This document shows positions 19,070 to 27,689 of a stretch of 64,000 nucleotides of DNA, piece by piece (the first letter of the stretch is position 1; each line of letters starts with the position of its first letter). This stretch comes from Ectothiorhodospira haloalkaliphila ATCC 51935. Its GTDB lineage: Bacteria > Pseudomonadota > Gammaproteobacteria > Ectothiorhodospirales > Ectothiorhodospiraceae. The notes under the pieces were generated by a model. That model searched no databases. It saw only the letters and a list, made by a program, of their open reading frames with translations, and was not told the origin of the DNA. The position numbers and the translations under genes were made by a program. Location: positions 541,337-605,336 of the forward strand of contig NZ_KK214996.1 in assembly GCF_000633935.1 (NCBI RefSeq), read 5' to 3'.

Positions 19070-19420
19070 CACATCCAAGCCATTGATGATATTTGGAATC
19101 TGTTGAGATTGGCGCACACGGAAAGGTGTGATCAGAGTGATTTTGAAAAACTGCTTGCGGTGATGCGAACTCGCAACATATCCTTCAGGATGGAGAAATC
19201 CTATATGGGCTGGATCTGCAGATTCATCCACCATTGCGATGGAGAGGCGCCCACGGTGCCCTCCAGGGAAGAAGTGGGGCGCATGCTTGGTGAATTGGCG
19301 GGGGTTCCTTGGCTGGTCGCCTCTCTGCTCTACAGGACCGGGACGAGATTGATGGAATGCCTGCGGCTTCGCGTACAGCGCGTGGAATTTGACCGGGGAC
19401 TGATCGTGGTGAGATGGACC
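19070..19420 (+). pseudogene. Integron-type tyrosine recombinase, deleted remnant
   Basis: A plus-strand frame contains the N-terminal SAM-like part (RMEKSYMGWICRFI) and jumps directly to SREEVGRMLGELAGVPWLVA, then LLYRTGTRLMECLRLRV and FDRGLIVVR of integron-like integrases. The middle linker between the two domains is missing, and after IVVR the sequence is unrelated, so all catalytic residues beyond the first Arg region are gone. An open frame from the TTG at 19103 continues to 19486, but its tail is not integrase. It marks the right side of the defence island. Confidence 0.75.
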
Positions 19421-19599
19421 CACCCTACCCCATTCAGGCCGTACCGCTTCCCTGTATTCCATGTCCTTTTCCGTGCCGCTGCGTGATCCTGATTTTAAGG
19501 CTATCCGATTCCCAAACCCATTTCACGTTTCAAGCAGGACTTGCCAATAGGGACAACTCGGAAGGGTGATCTGCATCAACTCTGCACCTCCAACCCCCT

Positions 19600-20766
19600 T
19601 CACTCCCCCACCCTCTCAAACATCCCCAAATAAGCCTGCCTCGCCATCACCGGCAGCCCCGCCACTGCCAGCACATCCTCCAGATGCTCCGGTGTACTGA
19701 TCCCGACCAGGCTGGTCCCCACCCCAGGCGTCGATCGATTGAACTGCAGTGCCCTTTGGGCAGGATTGGGCAGGTCGGCCAAGGCGCGGGCAACCGTGTC
19801 CACGGACTGGTTGCCCAGGTGGCCTTTGAGGAGGGTGTGGGAGGCCATGAGGTAGAGTTGGAGTTGGTGGGCGGCCTGGATGGGGGAGGCCACGTTGCCC
19901 TGGCCGGTGGCGGTGTTGAAGCGGGTGAAGCCCTCCAGCATCACCTGGTTGAAGGGCATCATCACCAGCTTGAAGTGGTGCCGGGCCTGGGGGTCGCCGG
20001 TGACGGTGCGGGCGGCGCGCTCTGCCAGGCCCACCAGGGAGGTCAGGGAGAGGAACAGGGGGGCGTCGGTCTCCACGCGGAAGCTCTCGAAGGTGGAGAG
20101 GCCGTAGCGGCGGAGGCGGCCTTCCTGCACGGCGCGCTCGAGCATCTCGAACACGGGCTCCAGTCGTTGCAGGGCGGCCTCCTTGCCGCACTCGGGGATG
20201 TGGACCTCGGGTTGGTCCACCAGGAAGGCGTCCAGGGTTTCCACGCCCATGAGGTGGCGGGACAGCTCCAGTTGGTAGTTCAGGTATTCGGGGGTGAGCA
20301 GGTGGGCGCCCTTGGCCAGTTGTTCGCGGCTGCCCAGCCCCTGAGCGGTGATCTCGTCCTGGAACCACTGGGCCATGTCGGCGGGTGGGCCGCCGCGCAG
20401 GGTGAGAAAGCCGCCCTTGGAGACCAGGAACATGGCCTCCCGGGGCACGCCGGCCTCCAGGGCGGTGCGCACGCCGGCGCCCACGGCGGCCAGGGAGCGG
20501 CCGTAGCGGTAGTGGGCGCCGGTGTCGATCACGTTGATGCCGGCACCCAGGGCCCGGGCCACGATGGCGCTGATGCGGGCGTCCACGGCGGCGCTGGGTT
20601 CACCGCCGAAGCTGCCCACGCCCAGGCTGGACAGGCGCAGGTGTTCCCGGGGGAAGTCGCTGTAATGCCCCTCGGCCACCCGGCCGGCGCTTTGATGGGC
20701 CTCGGCGTAGGCCTGGGTGGCGGCGCGGGTGGCGGCGCCGGGGATGAGATGATTTTTTTCGCTCAC
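19600..20766 (-). CDS. Aldo/keto reductase family oxidoreductase
   Basis: A 388-residue (beta/alpha)8 aldo/keto reductase. The catalytic Asp/Tyr region is INVIDTGAHYRYGRSLAAVG, and the active-site Lys is in MFLVSKGGF. The strand that normally carries the catalytic His reads AFLVDQPEVH, so the His is replaced at its usual position. The NADPH-binding C-terminal segment (TPGVGTSLVGISTPEHLEDV) is present. The start is GTG at 20764-20766. It diverges from the next small gene and its substrate is unknown. Confidence 0.85.
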   Translation of the reverse strand: MSEKNHLIPGAATRAATQAYAEAHQSAGRVAEGHYSDFPREHLRLSSLGVGSFGGEPSAAVDARISAIVARALGAGINVIDTGAHYRYGRSLAAVGAGVRTALEAGVPREAMFLVSKGGFLTLRGGPPADMAQWFQDEITAQGLGSREQLAKGAHLLTPEYLNYQLELSRHLMGVETLDAFLVDQPEVHIPECGKEAALQRLEPVFEMLERAVQEGRLRRYGLSTFESFRVETDAPLFLSLTSLVGLAERAARTVTGDPQARHHFKLVMMPFNQVMLEGFTRFNTATGQGNVASPIQAAHQLQLYLMASHTLLKGHLGNQSVDTVARALADLPNPAQRALQFNRSTPGVGTSLVGISTPEHLEDVLAVAGLPVMARQAYLGMFERVGE

Positions 20767-20846
20767 GAGGTTCCCGGGCTATCGATGCTGCATGGATATG
20801 TGGTTATATAAACATAACCTTAAACAAGACGACACTGAGGTAGCCG

Positions 20847-21164
20847 ATGGCACTGGTCAAGCTGGTCAAACTGAACAACCTGCAGTACAACGCCAATCGC
20901 GACCCGGAGTTCTATCGCCGCCCGGTGGGCAAGGAATTCCGGCTGCAGGCCGTGTTGAACGGCACCGGCAGCGCCAAGGCCCGCTTTGTGGCCGAGGGCA
21001 AGACCCTGTGCGAGACGCAGGTCCCGATGCCCGGCACCTTCGACTGCCGTTTCAAGTACGACACCGCCGGCACCCGGGTGGGCACCCTCAGCATTGAGGG
21101 CAACGGCGAAACCTTCACCCAGGACATCCGTATCGACACCACGGAACATGCCTGGGTGGGCTGA
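20847..21164 (+). CDS. Conserved small beta-rich protein of unknown function
   Basis: A 105-residue protein without signal peptide, predicted by eye to be an all-beta, Ig-like fold (alternating hydrophobic strands from ARFVAEGKTLCETQ to GTLSIEGNGETF). A GAGGT ribosome-binding site precedes the ATG. It has two cysteines. It resembles SoxZ in size and style but lacks SoxZ motifs, and a real soxZ is present at 37.7 kb. It converges on the end of the sulfur locus, so a link is possible but unproven. Confidence 0.6.
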   Translation: MALVKLVKLNNLQYNANRDPEFYRRPVGKEFRLQAVLNGTGSAKARFVAEGKTLCETQVPMPGTFDCRFKYDTAGTRVGTLSIEGNGETFTQDIRIDTTEHAWVG

Positions 21165-21170
21165 TCGGGT

Positions 21171-21587
21171 TCAGCCTCCCCAGCCGTAGAGCTCGAAAAA
21201 CCGGGGCAGCATCTCCTGCAGTTCTGCCTCGGTGAAAAACCGGTCCGCCCGGGCCAGGCGCATGTCTCCCTGCAGATCCGCATCGCCCCCCACGCAGAAC
21301 ACCGGCAGATTGATCTGGTACTGCATGCGCAGGGTCTGGATCACGTCCAGCGGATCGAAGGCCTCGGGATCATCCAGATCCAGCACCATGAAGCGATGCA
21401 GCAGGAGTTCGTTCCAGGGGCCGATATCGTCCAGGTCCGTCCCCGTCACCTGCGTCCAGCCCGCCGGCGTCAGCGGCTCCAGTGACTGCAGCAGGGCATC
21501 CCGGGTGCTCATGACGATGAAGCGCCGCTCCATGCGGGACTCGATGGTGGGGCCCTGCCCCAGGTCGGCGGGGTCTTGGGGTGCCAT
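21171..21587 (-). CDS. Uncharacterised protein with receiver-like fold, end of sulfur/lipoate locus
   Basis: A 138-residue protein. After a short disordered start, its alternating strands and helices (RFIVMSTRDALLQSL, then FMVLDLDDPEAFDPL, LPVFCVGG and ADRFFTEAELQEML) resemble a response-regulator receiver or pseudo-receiver domain. A typical phosphorylation site and Thr/Lys signature are not certain. Translation could also begin at Met19 (21533). It starts 6 bp after the 122-residue gene and is the last gene of the long minus-strand run, so it is probably co-transcribed with lipS2. Function unknown. Confidence 0.6.
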   Translation of the reverse strand: MAPQDPADLGQGPTIESRMERRFIVMSTRDALLQSLEPLTPAGWTQVTGTDLDDIGPWNELLLHRFMVLDLDDPEAFDPLDVIQTLRMQYQINLPVFCVGGDADLQGDMRLARADRFFTEAELQEMLPRFFELYGWGG

Positions 21588-21593
21588 GGCGCC

Positions 21594-21962
21594 TCAGGAG
21601 AAGTAGCGTAAGTAGAAATCCGACCGGGACAGGTCGTCGTAGAGTTTGGCCCGCTCCTCCACCCCCAGCTTGAGGATTTGGATCAGGGCCTGCGCCTGCT
21701 GACCGTCGACGATGTGCATCTGCCCCACCAGGTCCTGGTCGGGGCTGAGGCAATGGGACACCAGTTCGTCCGGCTGTTCCACATAGATGAGAAAGGCCTT
21801 GCAGGTCTCGTCCTCGGGCTCCAGGGGCTGCATCAGCACCTTGCCCAGCCAGGCCAGGCGGGCCACCTGATTGAACTGGTGGATGTCGAACTTCTTGCCC
21901 TGCCGGTAGCGGTTGAGCTGATTGCGCAGGTCGCTGACGTTGGTGATGTCGATCTTTTTCAT
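21594..21962 (-). CDS. Uncharacterised 122-residue protein following lipS2
   Basis: A soluble, mixed charged protein (opening KKIDITNVSDLRNQLNRYRQG) with no recognised motif and a single Cys in the middle. It lies 21 bp after lipS2 on the same strand and just before the receiver-like gene, so all three probably share a transcript. Its frame has ordinary host codon use and a clean start. Position suggests an accessory role in the lipoate or sulfur pathway, but nothing in the sequence shows which. Confidence 0.6.
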   Translation of the reverse strand: MKKIDITNVSDLRNQLNRYRQGKKFDIHQFNQVARLAWLGKVLMQPLEPEDETCKAFLIYVEQPDELVSHCLSPDQDLVGQMHIVDGQQAQALIQILKLGVEERAKLYDDLSRSDFYLRYFS

Positions 21963-21983
21963 CGGGCCTCCCGGGCCGGGCCT

Positions 21984-23138
21984 TCAGTCGGCGTCGTGAT
22001 CGAAGGTGCCCACCGACTCCCCCGCCATCTGCCGGCGCACCACGGCCACATCCCGCTCATTGAGGGCGAAGGGGAACGACATGATGTCCGTGGGGCTGGA
22101 GTCGCCATAGGGGCGGGTGCAGGCCGAGACGGTGTCCTCGTCCGAGCGACCCGGGCAGCCGGAGGTGCGGAAGGGGGTGCCTTCGTTGATCAGGGCCTCC
22201 AGTTCCGCCGGTTCCAGCCCGTATTCCACCACCTCGCCGGCGGCGTTGAAGCGCATGTCTTCCACCCGGACATCCATGAAGTCGATGATGTAGCGGGCCA
22301 GCTGCACCCGACGCCACTGGGCCCGGGGCACCGGGGACCAGTCCTCCATCAGCGAGCCCTCTTCGGGGAAGAAGGCAAACAGGTGGTTGTGACCCCCCAT
22401 GTCCCGCACTCGCTGACACACTTCCAGCATTTCCTGTTCCGTCTCGCCCATGCCGCAGATCAGGTGCACGCCAAAGCGCTCCGGTCCGTAGATCTCGGCG
22501 GCCCATTCCAGGGTTTCCCAGTACTTGTCCCAGCGGTGGGGGCTGTCCACGGTGGCGCCCCGGGTGCGCTCGAAGATCTGTGGTGTGGCCGCATCCAGGG
22601 CCACGGTGAAGATCTGGGCCCCCGCCTCCTTGAGCTGCACCAGGTCGTTCCGGGACATGGAGGTGGGGTTGGAGAGGATGGAGGCCGGGATGTGGGGTAC
22701 GGCTTCCACCCAGCGTTTGAGCAGCGCCAGGGTGTCGGCGTCGGAGTCCGGATGGGTGATCATGGAGATGCACATGCGCTCGAACCGGCCCCGGTCCGCG
22801 CCTTCCTGCATGCGCCGGATCACGTCCTCGTAACGGGCGGTGGGCCAGTCCACGCGGATGAAGTTGCGATCGGCATAGTCCTGGGATTCCTCCCGGTGGC
22901 GGGCCAGGCCGCAGTAGCTGCAGTTGGCCCGGCAGCCCTCGGGATAGGTGACCAGCAGGTTGAGGCAATGGGTGCAGTCGGTGCGGTGCATCCAGCCCCG
23001 CACCAGCCCCAGGGTAATGGCCGCCGCCGTGGACATCTGCACGTACTCGGGCGAACGCATCTCCGGGGTCTTGATATAGGGATCGGGCCGATAGAAGTTC
23101 ACGGGTTCGTCGGCGACCATGCTCTCCGGGGTGCTCAT
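21984..23138 (-). CDS. lipS2: Radical SAM lipoyl synthase (LipS2-type) for LbpA
   Basis: A 384-residue radical SAM enzyme from the ATG at 23138, chosen because an AGGAGGAG ribosome-binding site sits just upstream; the frame is open to 23195. The cluster motif is C69-x3-C73-x2-C76 (CRANCSYC), with two further cysteines at 55 and 58 that could help bind an auxiliary cluster. In sHdr bacteria two radical SAM proteins (LipS1 and LipS2) together insert the two sulfurs of lipoate on LbpA. Which of the two this is rests on position and similarity by eye. It follows lipT after about 60 bp. Confidence 0.8.
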   Translation of the reverse strand: MSTPESMVADEPVNFYRPDPYIKTPEMRSPEYVQMSTAAAITLGLVRGWMHRTDCTHCLNLLVTYPEGCRANCSYCGLARHREESQDYADRNFIRVDWPTARYEDVIRRMQEGADRGRFERMCISMITHPDSDADTLALLKRWVEAVPHIPASILSNPTSMSRNDLVQLKEAGAQIFTVALDAATPQIFERTRGATVDSPHRWDKYWETLEWAAEIYGPERFGVHLICGMGETEQEMLEVCQRVRDMGGHNHLFAFFPEEGSLMEDWSPVPRAQWRRVQLARYIIDFMDVRVEDMRFNAAGEVVEYGLEPAELEALINEGTPFRTSGCPGRSDEDTVSACTRPYGDSSPTDIMSFPFALNERDVAVVRRQMAGESVGTFDHDAD

Positions 23139-23198
23139 GGATGTCTCCTCCTCTGGTGCGGTGTCAGCCCGCACGTCTGTCTCTTGGATCCGCACCGT

Positions 23199-24272
23199 TC
23201 ACTGGACGATGGGATCATTGAAGTATTCGCCAAACGCAATCCAGCCACGCCGGTGCACGGCATCCTCGCGGGCCTCGGGCCGATGCCAAACGCGGCCCAG
23301 TTCCCGGCGCCGGGCCACAGCCCGCTCCAGGCTGGGGCCGTAGCGGTCGCACAGGTCTTCCTGATAATCCGCCAGGGCCGCCTCGTCGCCCCCCAACCAG
23401 GCAGCCACCGCCTCCCCCGCCAGTTCGCCGGAGACCACGGCCGGGGCAATGCCGCCGCCGGTGATGGGATGCGTCAGGCCCGCCGCATCGCCGGCGAACA
23501 CCACCGCGCCCTCGAACACGCGCGGGCGCAGTCCGCCCACGGGGATGGAACCGCCGGTGCGGCTCAGGATCGCCTCCCCCACCCAGCCGGACTGCACCAG
23601 TTCCCGGTGCAAGGCATCCAGAGGGGTCTTGAGGTCCGGGGCCAGGGTCTTGTCCATACCCAGGCCCAGGTTGGCCTGCCCCTCGCGGGGGAACAGCCAG
23701 GCATAGCCGCCCGGGTAGTCGGGGGAGAGCCAGATCACGGTGTCGTCCCGGGGCTGTGTCAGGGGGACGGTGTACTGACGGGTCTGTACGATCTCGAGGG
23801 CGGGCCAGCCCAGCTGGGCGGCCACCGGGGAATGGGGGCCATCGGCGGCCACCAGGGCGCGGAAGGTGATGGTCTGCTCCTGGCCTTTGTGGCGCACCCG
23901 GGCGCGGCGGGCCTCGGGATCCACCTCCAGCAGCATGGCGTCGGTCCAGAGGGTGGCACCTTGTGCCCGGGCTCGCGCGGCGATGGCCTGATCGAAGGCT
24001 GCCCGGTCGATCATGATGCCGGGGAAATCCGATGCCTGGCTGGCCCCGGAGGGCAACAGGGTGGTCATGTGCCGGATGGGCTGGGAGAACACGCCCGGGT
24101 CCCGGGCATAGCTGCCCATGGGCAGGGGGATGAACTCGGCGCATTGCACGGGCTGGCCGATCACCGCCCGTCGGTCGATGCCCAGCACCGACAGGCCCTC
24201 CGCGGCGGCCACCCGGGCGGCACTGCCCCCGGCCGGGCCCAGCCCCACCACCAGGACGTCAACCGACGGCAT
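23199..24272 (-). CDS. lipT: FAD-dependent oxidoreductase of lipoate assembly (LipT; geranylgeranyl-reductase family)
   Basis: About 357 residues from the ATG at 24272. The N-terminal FAD-binding motif is VLVVGLGPAGGSAARV, and the second FAD region reads GAVVFAGDAAGLTHPITGGG, as in geranylgeranyl-reductase-like flavoproteins. A longer frame reaches 24485, but its extra N-terminus overlaps sLpl and has no domain. The chosen start overlaps the sLpl stop by 14 bp. LipT is reported alongside LipS1, LipS2 and sLpl(AB) in sHdr organisms; a supply of electrons or reduction of the lipoyl intermediate is the likely role. Confidence 0.82.
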   Translation of the reverse strand: MPSVDVLVVGLGPAGGSAARVAAAEGLSVLGIDRRAVIGQPVQCAEFIPLPMGSYARDPGVFSQPIRHMTTLLPSGASQASDFPGIMIDRAAFDQAIAARARAQGATLWTDAMLLEVDPEARRARVRHKGQEQTITFRALVAADGPHSPVAAQLGWPALEIVQTRQYTVPLTQPRDDTVIWLSPDYPGGYAWLFPREGQANLGLGMDKTLAPDLKTPLDALHRELVQSGWVGEAILSRTGGSIPVGGLRPRVFEGAVVFAGDAAGLTHPITGGGIAPAVVSGELAGEAVAAWLGGDEAALADYQEDLCDRYGPSLERAVARRRELGRVWHRPEAREDAVHRRGWIAFGEYFNDPIVQ

Positions 24273-25377
24273 GGGTGGGGTTGTCACCGTTGGCTGGCGC
24301 GGCGTCGTCCGAATCCAGGGCCAGACGCAGCACGCGGATGAAGTCATCCCGGGTGAGCATGAGCATCTCCACCGGGTAGTCGTCGAAGAAATCGTGCAGG
24401 GTGCGCTCCAGGTCCACCACGGCAATGCCGCGCAGGGCCGCCTCCAGGTCCACCAGCATGCGCCGGGGGTTGGTGAAGAAATCACCGGTGATCCACACCT
24501 GGCCGATGCGCCCCCGCTCCCGATCCAGGCTGACCCCGGCCCGCATCAGCCCCCCGGGGGCGCGGTGCACGGCTTCCAGCAGCGGCGAATCCACCGCCGG
24601 TCGGTTGCGCTGGTAGATCCACTCGTCGCTGTCCATTTCCCGCAGGGCCTGTTCGAAACGGCTCTGTTCCACGCCATCCATGCTATCAGCGGGGGCCAGG
24701 TCCACATTGAAGGTTTCGGCAAAGGCTTCGGCCAGTGATTGCTGGATGGTCTCCAGCGGCGGCAGTTCGCCCAGGAGTTCACGCAGGTTGGCCACCCGGT
24801 CCCGGGCGGAGGCGATGGCCTTGTCGGACAGTTTCTCGGCGGGGATGCGCAGCACCCGCAGCATGCGTTCCACGTCGAAGTCGATGAGCAGGGTGCCCTG
24901 GTACATGATGGAGTCGCCATCGAAGGCCCCTCCCGTGCCGGAGATCTTGCGCCCGTCCACCTCGATGTCGTTGCGGGGACGGAACCGGGCATCCACCCCC
25001 AGCCGGCTGATGCCCCGGGCCGCCGCGCGGCAAATGCGCCCGGCGATCTTTTCCATGTCCGACGAGCCCACGAAACGCTTGTCCACGTAGAGCTCCCAGC
25101 CGATCTGGGTGGGATCGAAATAGATGGCGCCGCCACCGGTGATGCGGCGCTGGATATCGATGCCCTCGGCGCGGCAGACTTCGGTGAGCAGTTCCTGGTC
25201 CACGTTCTGGTGAAACCCCACCAGGGCCGAGGGCTCGAAACGCAGGAAGCGCAGGGTATGGGGGGAGTGCCCCTCCTGATGACATTCCAGCAGGGAGCGG
25301 TTCAGGGCCAGGTTCTCGGCGGCCCGTCTCAGGCCCGTATCCAGAACCCGCAGGGTACGTTCATCGCGCATCATCAA
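24259..25377 (-). CDS. sLpl: Lipoate/octanoate:protein ligase, sLpl(AB)-type
   Basis: A 372-residue biotin/lipoate ligase family protein with the lipoyl-AMP motifs RRITGGGAIYF and GRKISGTGGAF-x-x-D-S-I-M-Y-Q-G-T-L, the conserved Lys lying in KISGTGG. A C-terminal accessory domain (about 260-372) makes it an LplA-LplB-like fusion, as expected for the sHdr-linked form. It would attach octanoate or lipoate to LbpA before or after sulfur insertion. It begins after a 14-bp gap from lipS1 and overlaps lipT. Confidence 0.88.
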   Translation of the reverse strand: MMMRDERTLRVLDTGLRRAAENLALNRSLLECHQEGHSPHTLRFLRFEPSALVGFHQNVDQELLTEVCRAEGIDIQRRITGGGAIYFDPTQIGWELYVDKRFVGSSDMEKIAGRICRAAARGISRLGVDARFRPRNDIEVDGRKISGTGGAFDGDSIMYQGTLLIDFDVERMLRVLRIPAEKLSDKAIASARDRVANLRELLGELPPLETIQQSLAEAFAETFNVDLAPADSMDGVEQSRFEQALREMDSDEWIYQRNRPAVDSPLLEAVHRAPGGLMRAGVSLDRERGRIGQVWITGDFFTNPRRMLVDLEAALRGIAVVDLERTLHDFFDDYPVEMLMLTRDDFIRVLRLALDSDDAAPANGDNPTHAVG

Positions 25378-25391
25378 TCTCCAACCAGCAT

Positions 25392-26582
25392 TCAGGGCCC
25401 GGAGGCCCCCTGTTCCATGACCACCGGGATACCGCCAGGCCCCATTCCCGAGGCACTGCGTTGCCGCCGCCGCGCCCGCTCATCGGCGACGATGGCCTTC
25501 AGATCCACTTCCAGGGCGGCCTGGCCGTCGTTCAGGGCCATGACCTCCTCTCCCACCGCCATGGAGCAGCAGGAAGGGATCACCCGCACCCGGCGGCCCA
25601 GGCGGGCCGAGAGCTCCACCACCCCATCGGCGGGATGGGCCAGGCCATCGATGCCGGCCATCACTGCGTAGGCATCCATCTCGCCCTTCACCTGCCCCGC
25701 CGGACGGGCACAGCCCAGCAGCAGCGGCAGGTCCCGCAGTGCACGGCGTGCATCATGGAAGAAGTGCCCCACGTCCACCGCCCGGGGCGTGACGAAGGGC
25801 TTGCTGTCGGGCGCATAGAAGGGCATGACCACCACCAGCACCACGGCATCGGGCCGATGACGCTGGATCATTTTAAGGGCCTCCCATTCCCCCAGGAAGT
25901 GCCCGTAGTGCAGGCCCATGACGATATGGGGCACCACCTTCATGCGGGTGTTCACCAGGGCCTCCAGGGTGGCCTCGAAATCCGCCACCGAGCGCTTGAG
26001 GTGATAGACCTGGGTGATGGTCTCCTGGGCGCCGATCACGTCCATCATGGCCGCGTCGATGCCGGCCTGTTCCATGCATCGGGCGGCGTCGTCATCCACC
26101 AGCGCCGTGTGCAGGGCGATGCGAAATCCGGGGAAGCTGTCCTTGATGCGCCGAATGGTGTCGTAGAAGGGGCCGTACTCCACCTCATTGCGGTGGTTGG
26201 AGCCGCCGGTGAGCAGCATGCCCTGCCCGCCCTGTTCCACGATGCCATTGACCACCCGCCACAGGGCCTCGGGGGTGCGGGCCGGGATCATGGGCTCCAG
26301 CAACTTGGCCTTGCAGTGATCGCAGCGCAGTTTGCAGTCGGGCCCGGTGATGGACACCGCTGGCCAGGCGTTCTTGCCACAGCTGCTGATCTCCGAGGTC
26401 TGGAAGCTCTTGAAGGTGGGGGTGTAGAGATCCACGGGATGGCCCCGGCCGCGGAATCGGGGTTCGTTCTCTGCCTCGAGGGTTTGCACCAGGTCCGCGT
26501 CCAGCGGGATGTCCTCAAGGGGCTCCACGCGGCGCACGAGGTCTTCCCAGGGGCTCGGGGAGGTGTCGCTGATGAGGCTCAT
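25392..26582 (-). CDS. lipS1: Radical SAM lipoyl synthase (LipS1-type) for LbpA
   Basis: A 396-residue radical SAM protein with C83-x3-C87-x2-C90 (CKLRCDHC). A Cys at 68 and several near the C-terminus (the SCCSM segment) may hold a second cluster that donates sulfur. The TGGSNHRNEVEYGPF segment corresponds to the SAM-binding GGE-like region. Together with the LipS2-type gene it would form the two-enzyme lipoyl synthase that replaces LipA for LbpA. It is the first lip gene after lbpA1 (gap about 150 bp). Confidence 0.8.
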   Translation of the reverse strand: MSLISDTSPSPWEDLVRRVEPLEDIPLDADLVQTLEAENEPRFRGRGHPVDLYTPTFKSFQTSEISSCGKNAWPAVSITGPDCKLRCDHCKAKLLEPMIPARTPEALWRVVNGIVEQGGQGMLLTGGSNHRNEVEYGPFYDTIRRIKDSFPGFRIALHTALVDDDAARCMEQAGIDAAMMDVIGAQETITQVYHLKRSVADFEATLEALVNTRMKVVPHIVMGLHYGHFLGEWEALKMIQRHRPDAVVLVVVMPFYAPDSKPFVTPRAVDVGHFFHDARRALRDLPLLLGCARPAGQVKGEMDAYAVMAGIDGLAHPADGVVELSARLGRRVRVIPSCCSMAVGEEVMALNDGQAALEVDLKAIVADERARRRQRSASGMGPGGIPVVMEQGASGP

Positions 26583-26733
26583 GGGGTTCCTTTTTGAGGT
26601 CCGTGTTACGGGGAGAGGCTGGCTCAGGGAAAGCCCCGGGGCGCCCCCCTGGCCATGGGAACCATGAGGGCGGGTGAACGGGGGGCGGACCGGTCAGCCC
26701 GCCCCTGGGCCGCTCCTGGAGGCAATGGGGCCT

Positions 26734-27171
26734 TCAGCAGCCCTTGAAGCCATCCGCTTCCATCTTGGCCTTGAAGGCCTCGAGGGCATCGCTGCCGGTC
26801 TTCAGGGCGGCAGAGTCGCCATCCCAGTTATCGGGCGTGATCTTCACCAGCCACCCTTCGCCATAAGGATCGTTGTTGATCAGGGCGGGATTGGCCGACA
26901 CGGCGTCATTCACCGCGGCCACCTCGCCACCGATGGGGGATTTGGCAGGCCCCACCCACTTGCCGGATTCCACGGTGGCGCAGGACTTGTCCTTCTTCAC
27001 GGACTTGCCCGCCTTCTTGGGGGTGTAGGACACCACCTGACCGGCCAGGGAGCCGGCATAGGAAGTGAGGCCGATGGTGGCCGTGCCGTCGGACTCCTGA
27101 CGGACCCAGACGTTGTTCTCGATGCTGTAGAGCAGGTCCTCCGGTAGGTCACAACCTTTGACTTCGCTCAT
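26734..27171 (-). CDS. lbpA: Lipoate-binding protein LbpA (GcvH-like)
   Basis: A 145-residue GcvH-fold protein. The modified lysine is in TVESGKWVGPAKSP (K71), with the SPIGGEV and NDPYGEGWLVKI segments typical of the fold. LbpA is the dedicated lipoyl carrier of sulfur oxidation, not of glycine cleavage: no gcvT or gcvP is present and sHdr genes flank it. A strong AGGAGGAAA ribosome-binding site precedes the ATG. It shares the locus with a second, more divergent copy at 27.7 kb. Confidence 0.93.
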   Translation of the reverse strand: MSEVKGCDLPEDLLYSIENNVWVRQESDGTATIGLTSYAGSLAGQVVSYTPKKAGKSVKKDKSCATVESGKWVGPAKSPIGGEVAAVNDAVSANPALINNDPYGEGWLVKITPDNWDGDSAALKTGSDALEAFKAKMEADGFKGC

Positions 27172-27276
27172 GCTTTCCTCCTGATGCTTATATGGTTATT
27201 GATGTTCGCTTGATCAGTATCCGGGTCACCGCCCCATCACATGGTGATCTGGATCAAGGCGCGTGGCACACCGGCG

Positions 27277-27678
27277 TTAGAAGGACAGGACCTTGTCCCC
27301 CCGCAACATCAGGTCCCCCAGGTCGCTGGCCCGGGCCACATGATCCACCTCGTCGATGAGATCGGTGGCCGGATCCAGGCCGTAGCCCGGCAGCGCCGGG
27401 TCACACACGTGCAGTGTCACCCCCGCGCGCTTGGCATCCCGGATGAAATCGATCAGGTACTTGCCCCCCTCCATGGCCTGCAAGCCCTCGGCCACGCCCT
27501 TTTGCATGAGCTTGACCCCTTCCATGGTGAAGAATAGATGCACATCGGCATCCATGGCGGCCAGCACCGATCCCAGATAGAACGGGGTGGCACAGCGGGC
27601 CGGCGTACTGGGGCCGCTGGTCATGACCAGCACCACCGTCTGCTCGTCTCCGTCCAGGTAATCCGGCTGCTTGGTCAC
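27277..27678 (-). CDS. DsrE-family sulfurtransferase-like protein
   Basis: A 133-residue DsrE/F-like protein. C29 lies in the ARCATPFYLGS segment and C92 in VCDPALPGYG; the latter position matches the sulfur-carrying Cys of several DsrE relatives. It is soluble and probably forms a homo-oligomer. Placed between the two lbpA genes, it is likely a sulfane-sulfur carrier that works with TusA and LbpA. The stop of lbpA2 lies 11 bp from its ATG. Confidence 0.82.
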   Translation of the reverse strand: MTKQPDYLDGDEQTVVLVMTSGPSTPARCATPFYLGSVLAAMDADVHLFFTMEGVKLMQKGVAEGLQAMEGGKYLIDFIRDAKRAGVTLHVCDPALPGYGLDPATDLIDEVDHVARASDLGDLMLRGDKVLSF

Positions 27679-27689
27679 GGTGCGCCCCG

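Noticed and set aside
20847..21164. A second soxZ
   Set aside because: Size and beta-rich style are similar, but the SoxZ core motifs are missing and no soxY lies beside it.
21678..24341. 887-codon open frame on plus strand
   Set aside because: It is antisense to lipS2, lipT and the small genes, has a low-complexity His/Gly-rich translation and no domain; a product of high GC content.
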